Positions 17,700-27,462 of a DNA stretch of 64,000 nt are shown here, piece by piece (within the stretch, counting starts at the first letter, position 1; every line of letters starts with the position of its first letter). The notes beneath the pieces were generated by a model. The model searched no databases and had not been told where the DNA came from. It saw nothing but the letters and a program-made list of their open reading frames with translations. The translations under genes and the position numbers were made by a program. Source of the stretch: Bacteroidota bacterium (GTDB taxonomy: Bacteria; Bacteroidota; Ignavibacteria; Ignavibacteriales; Ignavibacteriaceae); the NCBI GenBank assembly GCA_022573715.1, contig JACZTL010000009.1:1-64000 (forward strand), in the 5' to 3' direction.

Positions 17700-18773
17700 A
17701 TGAAAGGACGAATTCAAATTTTGGGAATGATAGTATTTACAGCTTTGTTTACTGTATCTTTTATGACGACTGTTGGTTCAAATTTTCTAGATGGAGGAAG
17801 AAATGTACCAGAACTAATGATAGTGCCATGGCAGGGATCTTCTGGATGTATTAACTCAACCGGGGGGGAGATTGTGAATGCTGTAACATTAGTTGCATGG
17901 GGAGGTGCCCCTTCATCGGGATATACTTGGACTCGGTCTTCTGGCTCATCATTTCCACCAGGGACAACTGTTGATAATTTATCTGGGATTTTCCACAGCA
18001 GCGGTATGGGGCTTGACCCTAACGCGGTTAATACGACTTATACTTTTAATATGACTGTCTCGGATGGCTTAACCACAGCAAGTGAGGATATTAGATTTAC
18101 TATAGAAGAGCCGAGCCCTACATTTGGTTGTGGTGCAGCCTTTTTTCAGCAAAGCAGCTTACCAGCAATTCCACTGCCAGATGCTACAGCAGCTAGTGGG
18201 TATGGTGCATCACTATTTGTAACTCTCGGAGGAGGAGTAGAAGAGGCTACACTTCCTTTATCTTGGTCCCTCAGTAGTGCCGACAATACTCTCCCACCGG
18301 GGCTCGTAATTGATGCTACTAGAGGTGTTGTGCGGGGAACACCGTTTTCAAACACTGCAGGTCAGACCTACTCATTCACAATTGAGGTTAGAGATGCTAA
18401 TAACCGGATCGCAATATGTCCAAATGCAGGTTGCCCTATATACCAAATTAGAGTTAAGGGTATACCAACTGATATTCAAAAAGGTTTCGATTTACCAACT
18501 CATTTTTATTTATATCAAAATTACCCAAATCCATTTAATCCAAGTACAGTAATCAATTATATGTTGGTAGAAGGTGGTTATGTTACTTTAAAAGTCTATG
18601 ATGTATTAGGAAGAGAAATTGCAGTTTTAATTAATGAAGAAAAACCGGTCGGTGTTTATGAGGTTGAGTTTTCCGCCATGAGCAGAGGAATCGAATTGCC
18701 AAGCGGGATTTATTTCTACAGGTTACAAGCCGGGAAGTTTATCGAAACAAAAAAAATGGTTTTGATTCGTTGA
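17700..18773 (+). CDS. T9SS-secreted protein with Ig-like repeats and type A sorting tail
   Basis: A 357-residue secreted protein. The signal peptide is at about 1-24 (LGMIVFTALFTVSFMTTVGS). Two Ig-like (He_PIG type) segments follow. Each has a W..S...PPG motif (TWTRSSGSSFPPGTTVD; SWSLSSADNTLPPGLVID), then G.(F/V)...(G/T)P.. and YTFNMTVSDG or YSFTIEVRDAN. From 274 to the end is a Por-type sorting domain: NYPNPFNPST, YDVLGRE, LPSGIYFYRL, KKMVLIR. This domain directs export across the outer membrane by type IX secretion. The ATG at 17700 is set by GGAAAGGAGG just upstream. It probably serves at the cell surface; the ligand is unknown. It is monocistronic. Confidence 0.88.
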   Translation: MKGRIQILGMIVFTALFTVSFMTTVGSNFLDGGRNVPELMIVPWQGSSGCINSTGGEIVNAVTLVAWGGAPSSGYTWTRSSGSSFPPGTTVDNLSGIFHSSGMGLDPNAVNTTYTFNMTVSDGLTTASEDIRFTIEEPSPTFGCGAAFFQQSSLPAIPLPDATAASGYGASLFVTLGGGVEEATLPLSWSLSSADNTLPPGLVIDATRGVVRGTPFSNTAGQTYSFTIEVRDANNRIAICPNAGCPIYQIRVKGIPTDIQKGFDLPTHFYLYQNYPNPFNPSTVINYMLVEGGYVTLKVYDVLGREIAVLINEEKPVGVYEVEFSAMSRGIELPSGIYFYRLQAGKFIETKKMVLIR

Positions 18774-18878
18774 ATAAATCTTAAATAATGCATAATTCCA
18801 ACTTCGAACTTTTCCAAGACCAACCACATTCTTTTTCAATATTTTTTTTATTTCATATTAATTTTATTTCATTTATTT

Positions 18879-19340
18879 ATGTTTTCCAAAAAAATATATG
18901 ATTTTATGTTTGCCGCACTTCAGGAAGCTGAAGCAGCTTTTGATGAAGATGAAGTACCTGTTGGTGCGGTTGTTACCTATGAAAATAAAATTATCGGCAG
19001 AGGATACAACCAGGTTGAAAAACTGAAAGACCCCACAGCTCACGCCGAAATGATAGCCATTACATCCGCAGCAAATCATCTTAATAATTGGCGTTTAGAT
19101 GAATGCGATATTTATATTACACTTGAACCTTGCATAATGTGCACGGGCGCAATATTGTTATCGAGAGTAAAAAACCTGAACTTCTCAACTTTTGATTCCA
19201 AATTCGGTGCTTGCGGTTCCGTCTATAATTTAATTGAAGAAAAAAAGTACAATCATTCGTTGAAAGTATACGCAGGTATATATGAAACAGAAAGTAAAAA
19301 TTTATTGGGAAAATTTTTTCAAAAAATAAGAAATAATTAA
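18879..19340 (+). CDS. tadA: tRNA-specific adenosine-34 deaminase
   Basis: A 153-residue zinc deaminase that converts A34 to inosine in tRNA-Arg(ACG). The metal and catalytic residues are His55 and Glu57 (AHAEMIA) and Cys85 and Cys88 (EPCIMC). The NH-WRL segment after HAE and the compact size fit TadA rather than cytidine deaminase or guanine deaminase. The tRNA it modifies is encoded about 2 kb upstream on the same strand. It lies 56 nt before adk. Confidence 0.94.
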   Translation: MFSKKIYDFMFAALQEAEAAFDEDEVPVGAVVTYENKIIGRGYNQVEKLKDPTAHAEMIAITSAANHLNNWRLDECDIYITLEPCIMCTGAILLSRVKNLNFSTFDSKFGACGSVYNLIEEKKYNHSLKVYAGIYETESKNLLGKFFQKIRNN

Positions 19341-19395
19341 TTTTAAATTATTTAATTTAATCTGTTTAATTTTTAAATCTAAGATAAAGGATATT

Positions 19396-20049
19396 ATGAG
19401 GATACTGTTATTTGGTTCGCCGGGAGTTGGTAAAGGCACTCAGGCGAAGATATTATCTTCCAAGTTAAACATTCCTCACATATCAACAGGGGATATTTTA
19501 AGACAAGCTGTTAAAGATCAAACCAAATTGGGCATGAAAGCACAGGCTATGATGAACGTAGGTGAATTAGTTCCAGATGATGTGATGATAGGTATTATTA
19601 AATATACCTTGTCACAACTAAAGTGCAGTAACGGTTTTATACTTGACGGATTTCCAAGGACTACTGTTCAAGCTGAAGAATTAGACAAACTAATAGAAGA
19701 ATTAACTTTAAGCAATGTAGTAGTTGTTGCAATAACAGCGGCTAAAGAAGAAATAATCAAAAGACTTACAAACAGGCTTGATTGTAAAGTATGTAAAAGC
19801 ATCTTTTCTAAAGACGAATTAGAAAATGTTACTTCTTGTCCAAAATGCGGTGCAGAAAGTAGTTTTTTTCAACGCGAAGATGATACTGAAGAAGTAATTA
19901 AAAAAAGGATAAATGTTTTTATTGAAAATACTAAACCTGTTCTGGATTATTACAAAGGTAAAAGAGAAGTGATTTTTATAGACGGCAATGATTCGGTTGA
20001 AAATGTTAACGAAAAGATATTAGCAGAGTTAAAAATACATTCCAAATAA
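19396..20049 (+). CDS. adk: Adenylate kinase (zinc-LID type)
   Basis: A 217-residue kinase that interconverts ATP + AMP and 2 ADP. The P-loop GSPGVGKGT spans 7-15, TGDILR 31-36, the AMP-site DGFPRT 84-89, and the LID begins at NRLDC. The LID carries four cysteines (130, 133, 148, 151) in a CxxC...CxxC arrangement, a structural zinc site as in Gram-positive and many Bacteroidota enzymes. An AAAGGATATT precedes the ATG. It converges with ftsE, leaving only 3 nt between them. Confidence 0.96.
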   Translation: MRILLFGSPGVGKGTQAKILSSKLNIPHISTGDILRQAVKDQTKLGMKAQAMMNVGELVPDDVMIGIIKYTLSQLKCSNGFILDGFPRTTVQAEELDKLIEELTLSNVVVVAITAAKEEIIKRLTNRLDCKVCKSIFSKDELENVTSCPKCGAESSFFQREDDTEEVIKKRINVFIENTKPVLDYYKGKREVIFIDGNDSVENVNEKILAELKIHSK

Positions 20050-20052
20050 TAA

Positions 20053-20712
20053 TTAAATTTTAGATTCGGTAGCCACTCCGTTTTCTAATCTTATAATTTT
20101 AGCATCTGTTTTTTTTACCAATTCATAATCGTGAGTAGTAATTAAAACCGATGTTCCCCTGTTATGTATTCTTTTTATCAGTTCAAGTATTTCTTCTGAT
20201 GTTTCAGGGTCTAAATTACCTGTTGGTTCATCCGCCAAAATTAGAATAGGTTCTTTTACCATTGCTCTTGCAATTGCAACTCTCTGCTGCTCACCCCCTG
20301 AAAGTTCATTCGGCATACTATATCTGCGATGTGATAGACCAACGTCTGTTAAAACATCATTTATTTTTTGTTTGATTATTTTTTTTTGAGTGCCTGTCGC
20401 TTCCAAGATAAATGCTAAATTGTCATAAATATTCCTGTCCGTAAGCAGTTTGAAATCTTGGAATACTATTCCTAATTTTCTTCTAAGTTCAGGTAGCAAT
20501 TTAGGTTTAATTGTTGAAGAACTAAATTTATCAATATCTACAGAGCCTGAATCCGGAAGTATATTCATATACACCATCTGCATAAGCGTTGATTTACCGG
20601 CGCCGCTTTTACCTATTACAAAAACAAATTCACCCTGTGAAAGATGAAAAGTCAAATCTCTAAATATTAGTTGTTCTTTATACCCAAATTGTACGTGATT
20701 AAATGATAACAT
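20053..20712 (-). CDS. ftsE: FtsE-like cell-division ABC ATPase
   Basis: A 219-residue ABC ATPase. Walker [10 protein letters not shown] (34-42), Q-loop VFQDFKLL, signature [14 protein letters not shown] near 137-150, Walker [13 protein letters not shown]. The short length without extra domains and the [15 protein letters not shown] stretch fit FtsE, which pairs with FtsX to control septal peptidoglycan hydrolases. No ftsX is next to it; the next gene on the strand is a methyltransferase, so LolD/MacB-type ATPases remain alternatives. Confidence 0.8.
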   Translation of the reverse strand: MLSFNHVQFGYKEQLIFRDLTFHLSQGEFVFVIGKSGAGKSTLMQMVYMNILPDSGSVDIDKFSSSTIKPKLLPELRRKLGIVFQDFKLLTDRNIYDNLAFILEATGTQKKIIKQKINDVLTDVGLSHRRYSMPNELSGGEQQRVAIARAMVKEPILILADEPTGNLDPETSEEILELIKRIHNRGTSVLITTHDYELVKKTDAKIIRLENGVATESKI

Positions 20713-20721
20713 TAACTTTTC

Positions 20722-21453
20722 TCATTCTGTTTTTTTAACAATAAACTGCACCCTTTTTGAATTTTCATCAGCATCGTAAAATGTAAAAGCATTAAAACAT
20801 TCCACAACATACAAACCATTTTTTTGAAGTAATCTAAAATAATCAAAAAAAGGATATATCTTTTGCTTATGTACTTCCCTGTAATTTTTTTTATTCTTTA
20901 ATTGAATCTCAAATTCGTTTCTGTGTATCCTTTTCTTTTTATTGAAAGATGTAAAGTGTTTATAAATTACTCCCTTATATTTACCTTCTCTAATCGGTTC
21001 CTTTATGAGAACCTTGCTGTTATTTTCCAAACTAACATCAAAAGTAAAAATACCTTTATCAGAAAGTAAGGAAGAAACATTAGAAAACAAATTATTGATA
21101 TCTTTTTTACGAATTAAATAATTTACACTATCAAAACAACTGAAAATTAAATCAAATGACGTTTGAAAAGGTAGTGAAGTCATATTACAGCAAACACGTC
21201 TTAATTTTTTATCTTTAGAAGAATTGAGCATCTGAAATGATAAATCTGTGGGGATGATTTTTTTATAATATTCCTTTAAATGATGTGCTAATGAACAGTG
21301 CCCTGCACCAAGTTCTAACACATTGGCTCTTTTGGATACATATTCTTGAGTCAGCATATAAAGATAGTCCGCCCAAAAATCATATCTGACTTTCTTCATA
21401 AGGTGAGAATATATCTGTGATACTATTTCATAGTCTTTATTTAGTTTTTGCAT
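20722..21453 (-). CDS. Class I SAM-dependent methyltransferase, substrate unknown
   Basis: A 243-residue Rossmann-fold methyltransferase. Motif I is VLELGAGHC (45-53), then TDLSFQML (motif II) and FDLIFSCFDSVNYL (motif IV). A helical lid with YDFWADYLY precedes motif I. The C-terminal third has paired strands typical of small-molecule methyltransferases. It overlaps pdxA by 17 nt and lies 9 nt before ftsE, so it is cotranscribed with both, but the substrate cannot be inferred. Confidence 0.8.
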   Translation of the reverse strand: MQKLNKDYEIVSQIYSHLMKKVRYDFWADYLYMLTQEYVSKRANVLELGAGHCSLAHHLKEYYKKIIPTDLSFQMLNSSKDKKLRRVCCNMTSLPFQTSFDLIFSCFDSVNYLIRKKDINNLFSNVSSLLSDKGIFTFDVSLENNSKVLIKEPIREGKYKGVIYKHFTSFNKKKRIHRNEFEIQLKNKKNYREVHKQKIYPFFDYFRLLQKNGLYVVECFNAFTFYDADENSKRVQFIVKKTE

Positions 21454-22432
21454 TTAATTTTCTATTATCTACAATTTTTTCAGCAAAATAAAATGCTTCA
21501 AGTATGCTGGATTCATCTGCGACAAATTTACCTGCAATATCAAATGCTACTCCATGATCAGGAGAAGTACGAACAATGGGCAGTCCTGCTGTATAATTTA
21601 CACCTTTACCTGAATTTAACATTTTAAATGGTATGAGAACTTGGTCGTGATACATACCAAGAATTAAATCAAAATTTTTGTAATTATGTTTAGCAAAAAA
21701 AGCATCAGGCGAAAAAGGACCAAACAAATAATTTTTATATTTACTTGAATTTATCGAGGGAATAATAATTTCTTTTTCTTCATCACCTATTACACCCTTC
21801 TCGCCGGCATGGGGATTCAACCCTAAAACAGCTATCTTCGGTTCGGGAATTAAAAAATCATTTTGAAGAGTTTTAATTATAGTTTCGTAAGACGAAGCAA
21901 GTTTAGTTAGAGTGATTCCCTTTGAGATATCTTTAATAGGAGAATGAATTGTTACCAATGCTGATTTCATTTTATCTGATAAAAATACCATCGAAAAGTT
22001 ATCAGCGTTACACCAATCTGCAAGCATCTCAGTATGTCCCGGAAAATTAATGCCGGCAATAGCTAATGCTTTTTTGCTTATTGGTGCAGTTATCATTGCA
22101 CCAGCTTTTTTTTTTCTTAAAAGATTAAAAGCGGTTTTAATTGAATTATAAGAAGATAATCCGGATTGAGAGGTTACTTTCCCATATTCAATTTCCGTAT
22201 CAGGTAGTTTTAGAATGGTTACTTTTTTATCAAGCTTATCAGAAATATTTTCAACAATATTATAAGAGAAAATTGGTTGAATATTTTTAATAATGGAATT
22301 GAAAACATTTAATGGTGTAATGAATATAAAACTATGTCTCGTAGAATTGTATAATTTGTTTATTGACTTTATTACTATTTCCGGTCCGATACCATTAATA
22401 TCACCGCATGTAAAAATAAAATTACTCATCAC
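21437..22432 (-). CDS. pdxA: 4-hydroxythreonine-4-phosphate dehydrogenase
   Basis: A 331-residue NAD-dependent enzyme of DXP-dependent pyridoxal-5-phosphate synthesis. Motifs are CGDINGIGPEI (9-19), MITAPISKKAL, FPGHTEMLADW, LNPHAGEKGVIG and MYHDQVLIPFKML, with the three metal-binding His in GHTE, NPHAGE and YHDQ. The C-terminal VRTSPDHGVAFDIAG completes the family pattern. Its start overlaps the end of the GWxTD gene by 4 nt (ATGA) and its end overlaps a methyltransferase gene. Confidence 0.95.
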   Translation of the reverse strand: MMSNFIFTCGDINGIGPEIVIKSINKLYNSTRHSFIFITPLNVFNSIIKNIQPIFSYNIVENISDKLDKKVTILKLPDTEIEYGKVTSQSGLSSYNSIKTAFNLLRKKKAGAMITAPISKKALAIAGINFPGHTEMLADWCNADNFSMVFLSDKMKSALVTIHSPIKDISKGITLTKLASSYETIIKTLQNDFLIPEPKIAVLGLNPHAGEKGVIGDEEKEIIIPSINSSKYKNYLFGPFSPDAFFAKHNYKNFDLILGMYHDQVLIPFKMLNSGKGVNYTAGLPIVRTSPDHGVAFDIAGKFVADESSILEAFYFAEKIVDNRKLNAKTK

Positions 22433-23718
22433 CCTGTTATAAGTGAAAAATCCCCGATACCGTATTTATCAATAAAAACAAATTCTTTATTAACTTTTTT
22501 ATAGAACCAAATTTCTGTTACTTGTCCGTAAGAATTGGAAGTCCTTTTTGTCTCATTAGGTTTACCGAATTTAATATAAATTTTCCCCCTGTCTGTATTG
22601 GCTCCGCTTTTTCTTGAAATTGGTGTAAAATGCTGAATTGAATAATCTATCCTTTGATAATATTCTTCCATTATAGGATTATAAGCCGATTTTGGAGACG
22701 GATCATATTTCTTCCAATATTTTTGAAGAAGCTTGGCATATTGGAATGATTTATAGTCAAGTATCTCATCTATAACAGATTTATCTTCAATAAATTTTAA
22801 ATTCTTAATTGCTAATTCAAAATTCCTAAGCGAATATGGTTTATCAAACCAGGTAATTTTTTTTGTATATGTATAAGAATCAGCAAAATCAGAAGTTGTC
22901 GAAATTTTTATTTTAAATGGCCCTTCAGCTAAATCATTTTCAAAATTATCCAAAATAAAAAATTTATATTTATCATCTGTGTCTTCTTTTTTAAGCAATA
23001 TCTTACTGTTACAATATATGAGATCAATTTCACCTTTAAAAAAATCGTTTATAGTTTTATTAAGTACGGTCTTTCCGTTACTAATTATTTTAATAAATAG
23101 TTCATCTGTTTCCAAATTATTTGTAGGTATTAATATTTTATATTTATTTTCACTAAAAGGGAAATCACCTCCAAAATTTGCTAGTTCATAGGCATCACTT
23201 TCCTTACATTTATTTATTTTCTTTTTAACTACAATTGGAGATAAGAATAATTTTTCTTTTTTGATTTTATTAATATTTATCAGTTTTCCCTTATATTCTT
23301 TTTCAGAAAAAATATCAGAAAACCTGGGTATAATTTTACTGATATCCTTAGAATATGCAATAGGTATTACACCATCTACATAAAGCAAAGAAGATTTGGT
23401 ATTTTCATATGATTTAGCTTCAACTGATTTTTCATCAAATTCTCTTTGTATAATATTATTCTTATTGTCAAAAATTTCTAAAGACACTCTGAATTTAGCT
23501 TTGTATTTATCTTGTGACTTTTCAAACAACAGCCTGTTAAGAGGAATTTTATATATAAAAAAAGCTCTACCGGAATCTTGACTGGAAATATATAATTCAG
23601 AATAGAAAATTTTATTGAATGAAAAAGCCGGACTGTTTTTAAAACGAGGATTGTTCCGATTGAACTGTGAAAAAATTAAGGTAGAAAAAACTAAAACAAA
23701 AATGGAAATCTTTTTCAT
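22429..23718 (-). CDS. GWxTD domain-containing protein
   Basis: A 429-residue protein with an N-terminal signal peptide (KISIFVLVFSTLIFSQ). A beta-rich middle region is followed near 345-425 by the GWxTD domain: LQKYWKKYDPSPKSAYN, then GANTDRGKIYIKFGKP and EIWFYKK. The first motif residue pair is GA instead of GW. These proteins are found mainly in Ignavibacteria, Chlorobi and Acidobacteria, and their function is unknown; an envelope location is implied by the signal peptide. It overlaps pdxA by 4 nt, so the two are coupled. Confidence 0.85.
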   Translation of the reverse strand: MKKISIFVLVFSTLIFSQFNRNNPRFKNSPAFSFNKIFYSELYISSQDSGRAFFIYKIPLNRLLFEKSQDKYKAKFRVSLEIFDNKNNIIQREFDEKSVEAKSYENTKSSLLYVDGVIPIAYSKDISKIIPRFSDIFSEKEYKGKLININKIKKEKLFLSPIVVKKKINKCKESDAYELANFGGDFPFSENKYKILIPTNNLETDELFIKIISNGKTVLNKTINDFFKGEIDLIYCNSKILLKKEDTDDKYKFFILDNFENDLAEGPFKIKISTTSDFADSYTYTKKITWFDKPYSLRNFELAIKNLKFIEDKSVIDEILDYKSFQYAKLLQKYWKKYDPSPKSAYNPIMEEYYQRIDYSIQHFTPISRKSGANTDRGKIYIKFGKPNETKRTSNSYGQVTEIWFYKKVNKEFVFIDKYGIGDFSLITG

Positions 23719-23836
23719 TTATTAAATGTATTTTTTTGAAAAAAGAACATTCTTAGTTAACTAAGTAATGATCGGTAATATAAGAAACTCAATAACTAAG
23801 ATGAACCGTAAAAAATAGTATCTAAAAAAAATAAAT

Positions 23837-25084
23837 CTAACTGTTCATATTAAGTAAAAATTCTTTATTGTTTTTTGTTCCCCTCATTTTATCCAATAAA
23901 AAGTCCATAGCTTCAACAGGACTAAATTCACTTAAAATTTTTCTTAATATCCAAATCTTTTGAAGTTCATCTTCTTTTATTAAAAGTTCTTCTCTTCTTG
24001 TACCGGAACGGTTTACATCGATTGCAGGGAATATCCTTCGATCACTCAAATCTCTATTCAACACTAATTCCATATTTCCCGTACCTTTAAATTCTTCAAA
24101 AATAACATCGTCCATTCTACTACCTGTTTCAACTAAAGCTGTTGCAATAATTGTTAAGCTTCCACCGTCTTCAATATTTCTTGCAGCACCAAAAAATCTT
24201 TTGGGTTTATGAAGTGCATTAGAATCAACACCACCCGAAAGAATTCTTCCACTGTGCGGTACAACTATATTATGTGCTCTTGCTAAACGTGTAATACTGT
24301 CAAGAAGAATTATAACATCTTCCCCTGCCTCTACAAGTCGTTTGGCTTTTTCAATAACCATATTAGCTACTTGAACGTGTCTTTCGGCAGGTTCATCAAA
24401 AGTAGAACTGATAACTTCCCCTTTAACCAATCTTTCCATATCAGTTACTTCTTCAGGGCGTTCATCTATTAAAAGAATTAATAATTTAACATCGGGACTG
24501 TTTCTTGTAATTGAGTTTGCAATTTTTTGAAGTAATATCGTCTTCCCGCTTTTAGGAGGTGAAACAATAAGTCCCCTTTGTCCTTTACCTATAGGAGAAA
24601 GGAGGTCCATAATTCTCATGGAAAATTCACCGGGTGCAGATTCCAATGCAAGTCTTTTTGTCGGATAAACAGGAATTAAATTATCAAAAACAGTTCGTCC
24701 TCTAATTTTTTCAGGAGCAATACCGTTTACAGCTTCTACTCTAAGCAAAGCAAAAAATCTTTCACCATCTTTTGGCGGTCTTACCTGTCCACTAACAAAA
24801 TCACCTGTTCTTAAACTGAATTTTTTAATTTGTGAAGGAGAAACATAGATATCATCAGGAGAAGGTAAATAATTGTAATCCGATGACCGCAAAAATCCGT
24901 AACCATCGGGTAAAACTTCCAAAACACCTTTTGAAAAAGTAAGCCCGTTTTTAGATGTTTGTGCCTCTAATATTCTGAATATCAAATCCTGCTTTCGTAG
25001 ATCGGCATATTCCATAATTTTTAGATCTTGAGCAATTGCATTTAATTCAACAATTTTTTTTGATTTGAGTTCTGAGATATCCAT
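23837..25084 (-). CDS. rho: Transcription termination factor Rho
   Basis: A 415-residue hexameric RNA helicase. The N-terminal Rho-N helices are [21 protein letters not shown]-like, then the cold-shock RNA-binding domain ([15 protein letters not shown]; about 53-125), then the RecA ATPase with P-loop SPPKSGKT near 175-182, [24 protein letters not shown] and [20 protein letters not shown]. Length is near E. coli Rho (419), with no long insertion. It stands alone: 199 nt separate it from folC upstream and 118 nt from GWxTD downstream. Confidence 0.97.
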   Translation of the reverse strand: MDISELKSKKIVELNAIAQDLKIMEYADLRKQDLIFRILEAQTSKNGLTFSKGVLEVLPDGYGFLRSSDYNYLPSPDDIYVSPSQIKKFSLRTGDFVSGQVRPPKDGERFFALLRVEAVNGIAPEKIRGRTVFDNLIPVYPTKRLALESAPGEFSMRIMDLLSPIGKGQRGLIVSPPKSGKTILLQKIANSITRNSPDVKLLILLIDERPEEVTDMERLVKGEVISSTFDEPAERHVQVANMVIEKAKRLVEAGEDVIILLDSITRLARAHNIVVPHSGRILSGGVDSNALHKPKRFFGAARNIEDGGSLTIIATALVETGSRMDDVIFEEFKGTGNMELVLNRDLSDRRIFPAIDVNRSGTRREELLIKEDELQKIWILRKILSEFSPVEAMDFLLDKMRGTKNNKEFLLNMNS

Positions 25085-25248
25085 TGGTTTTTTTCTTCCT
25101 TAATTATTTGATTTAAAATTTATTTAACAATTAGATTCTTTATGACAATATTTTGATTTAATTCGGATTTGTTTAGCAGATTTGAAGCTGTTTTTATTTT
25201 GCTCTATTATTCTAATTTTTTTTAATAACGATAGGATTTAGTGGACTA

Positions 25249-25269
25249 TGGGAAAATTACATTTTCCCA
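25249..25269 (-). terminator. Perfect hairpin between folC and rho
   Basis: TGGGAAAAT and ATTTTCCCA form a 9-bp stem with a 3-nt loop, 15 nt after the folC stop. No strong T run follows on the minus strand, so it may be a weak terminator, an RNA-end protector or part of the rho leader. Confidence 0.45.
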
Positions 25270-25283
25270 AATGAAATGTCAAG

Positions 25284-26540
25284 TTAAATCCTTAATAATT
25301 CAGTTTTTACTTTTCCCAGCAAATACATGCTTCCTAATACAACTAAACAGTCATTTTCTTCAACATTATTAATAACATTCATTAATTCCGTTGAATGATT
25401 GATTATTTTTACATTGAATTTAAGATTATTGCTCGTTTCTGATAAATCTTCAATACTTGCCGCTCTTTCATTTTGTATAGAAGTTAGATATATATTTTCA
25501 AATTCATTTCTTAATTCTTTAAGCATAATCCTATATGCTTTATCATTTAACGCACTGAATAACAAAAATTTATTTTTATAGTTTGAAGAGTGTTTACTAA
25601 ATTCAGACAAAAACTTTCTAACTCCGTCAGGATTATGCGCAGAATCAAAAATTATATCAGGATTATTATGATAAAATTCATACCTTCCGGCTAAAGAAGT
25701 ATTTATAATTACATTTTTTAAGCCTAATAGAAAAGTATGATTATTAAAATCATTTTGTATTTGCATTACTGTCAATACAGAAATTGCAGCATTTATCTTT
25801 TGATAATCTCCATTTAAAGGCAAAGCATTTATCTTAACTTTATTTTCATTGTATGAAACAACTATTTCATTGTTTTCTTTTTCAATAAAATTTTTTATAT
25901 CGTAAAGATCAGTATTTAACGACTTACATTTAGTTTTTATTATTTCCTTTGCTTCTTCTGGTAATGGCCCAATAACAACTTTACTGTTACTTTTTATTAT
26001 GCCGGCTTTTTCTACAGTAATTTTAGCCAAAGTATCGCCCAATATTTTAGTGTGTTCCAAACTTATTGAAGTTATAACCTCACAAATCGGTTGTAGAACA
26101 TTTGTTGCATCCAGTCTTCCACCAAGTCCCGTTTCAATTACTGCATAATCAACATTATTTTCATAGAAATAACAAAATGCCATTGCTGTTGTTACTTCAA
26201 AAAAAGTGATTTTATTTTCTAATATGTAATTAAAATAATCCGATATAAACTGAGAAATATAAGAATCCTCTATTTCTTCCTTATTAATTCTTATCCTTTC
26301 ATTAAATCTGACAAAATGCGGGGAGGAATATAAACCTATTTTATATTTGTGTTCTTGCAAAATACTAGATATAAATGAAGCAGTACTTCCCTTACCGTTA
26401 GAGCCGGCAATATGAATGGTCTTTATTTTTGATTGCGGATTACCGAGAAAATCTAAAAATTTCTTTATGTTTTCTAGACCGAGTTTTACCCCGAAATTAC
26501 GAAGTGAATAAAGTTTATCTAATGAATCTTTAATTTCCAT
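25284..26540 (-). CDS. folC: Folylpolyglutamate synthase / dihydrofolate synthase
   Basis: A 418-residue Mur-ligase-family enzyme that adds glutamate to dihydropteroate or folates. The P-loop is HIAGSNGKGST (43-53), VIETGLGGRLDATNV carries the metal site, SISLEHTKILG follows, and the C-terminal FDSAHNPDG motif completes the family. It begins 1 nt after pyrD ends, so it is in the pyrK-pyrD-folC operon. Whether it has both activities cannot be decided by eye. Confidence 0.93.
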   Translation of the reverse strand: MEIKDSLDKLYSLRNFGVKLGLENIKKFLDFLGNPQSKIKTIHIAGSNGKGSTASFISSILQEHKYKIGLYSSPHFVRFNERIRINKEEIEDSYISQFISDYFNYILENKITFFEVTTAMAFCYFYENNVDYAVIETGLGGRLDATNVLQPICEVITSISLEHTKILGDTLAKITVEKAGIIKSNSKVVIGPLPEEAKEIIKTKCKSLNTDLYDIKNFIEKENNEIVVSYNENKVKINALPLNGDYQKINAAISVLTVMQIQNDFNNHTFLLGLKNVIINTSLAGRYEFYHNNPDIIFDSAHNPDGVRKFLSEFSKHSSNYKNKFLLFSALNDKAYRIMLKELRNEFENIYLTSIQNERAASIEDLSETSNNLKFNVKIINHSTELMNVINNVEENDCLVVLGSMYLLGKVKTELLRI

Positions 26541-26541
26541 T

Positions 26542-27462
26542 TTAATTTAATTGATAGGAGCCGGTGAGAGAAGAGACTTGTTCAATATTATTTTCGTTGC
26601 AATAATCTGTTAATCCACTAAGGACTTTTTCAGCTGTTGTAGGATCAATAAAATTTACCGTACCAAGTTGTATAGCGGATGATCCTGCTATCATAAATTC
26701 CACTGTATCTTGCCAATTCATAATTCCACCGATACCGATTATTGGAATGTCAACTTTCTTATGAATTTCAAATACTTTTGCCAATGCAATTGATTTTATA
26801 GCAGGGCCTGAAAGTCCGCCGGTAATATTATAGAGTATCGGTTTTCTTGTTTTAATATTAAAAGCAGTACCAACTAACGTATTAATAGCAGAGACAGCAT
26901 CTGCACCTTCCTTTTTTGCTGCTTGTGCAAAATCGGAAATGTAAGATACATTTGGTGATAGTTTAATTATAATCGGTTTTGCTGTATTAGCTCTTACTTT
27001 TTCGGTAATTTTCCCTACCATTTTAATATCATTACCAAATTGTAAACCACCTTCTTTAACATTGGGACAGGAAACATTAATTTCAAATGCGTGAATTCCA
27101 TCCTCGTTGTCTAACATACGCACACATTCAACATATTCTTCAATTGTTGATGCGGCAATATTGCAAATGATCGGTGCATCTTGTTTTTTTAAGAATGGTA
27201 TTTTTTCTGTGATAAATTTTTCAATCCCTACATTAGCCAAACCGATTGCATTTAACATACCTGCTGCTGTTTCCAATATCCTTTGAGGTTTGTTGCCTTT
27301 CCTTGGTTTTAAACTGATTGATTTTGTTACAATAGCACCGATCTTTTTAAGATCTATAAATTCCGATATTTCATTTCCATAACCAACTGTACCTGATGCA
27401 AGCATTATAGGATTTCTTAAAGTCAAATTACCGATTTTTACATTTAAGTCTACTTTACTCAT
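26542..27462 (-). CDS. pyrD: Dihydroorotate dehydrogenase, class 1B catalytic subunit
   Basis: A 306-residue FMN enzyme of pyrimidine synthesis. LASGTVGYGN (21-30) and KPRKGN match class 1. The catalytic base is Cys132 in FEINVSCPNV, where class 2 enzymes have Ser. IKLSPNV and GGLSGPAIKSIAL then IPIIGIGGI complete the FMN site. The immediately upstream pyrK encodes the electron-transfer partner, which makes this the NAD-linked 1B type. The start overlaps the pyrK end by 4 nt. Confidence 0.95.
   Translation of the reverse strand: MSKVDLNVKIGNLTLRNPIMLASGTVGYGNEISEFIDLKKIGAIVTKSISLKPRKGNKPQRILETAAGMLNAIGLANVGIEKFITEKIPFLKKQDAPIICNIAASTIEEYVECVRMLDNEDGIHAFEINVSCPNVKEGGLQFGNDIKMVGKITEKVRANTAKPIIIKLSPNVSYISDFAQAAKKEGADAVSAINTLVGTAFNIKTRKPILYNITGGLSGPAIKSIALAKVFEIHKKVDIPIIGIGGIMNWQDTVEFMIAGSSAIQLGTVNFIDPTTAEKVLSGLTDYCNENNIEQVSSLTGSYQLN

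Noticed and set aside
17663-17854. 63-codon frame overlapping the start of the T9SS protein
   Set aside because: Its product has no features, and the strong RBS at 17690-17697 serves the longer frame at 17700.
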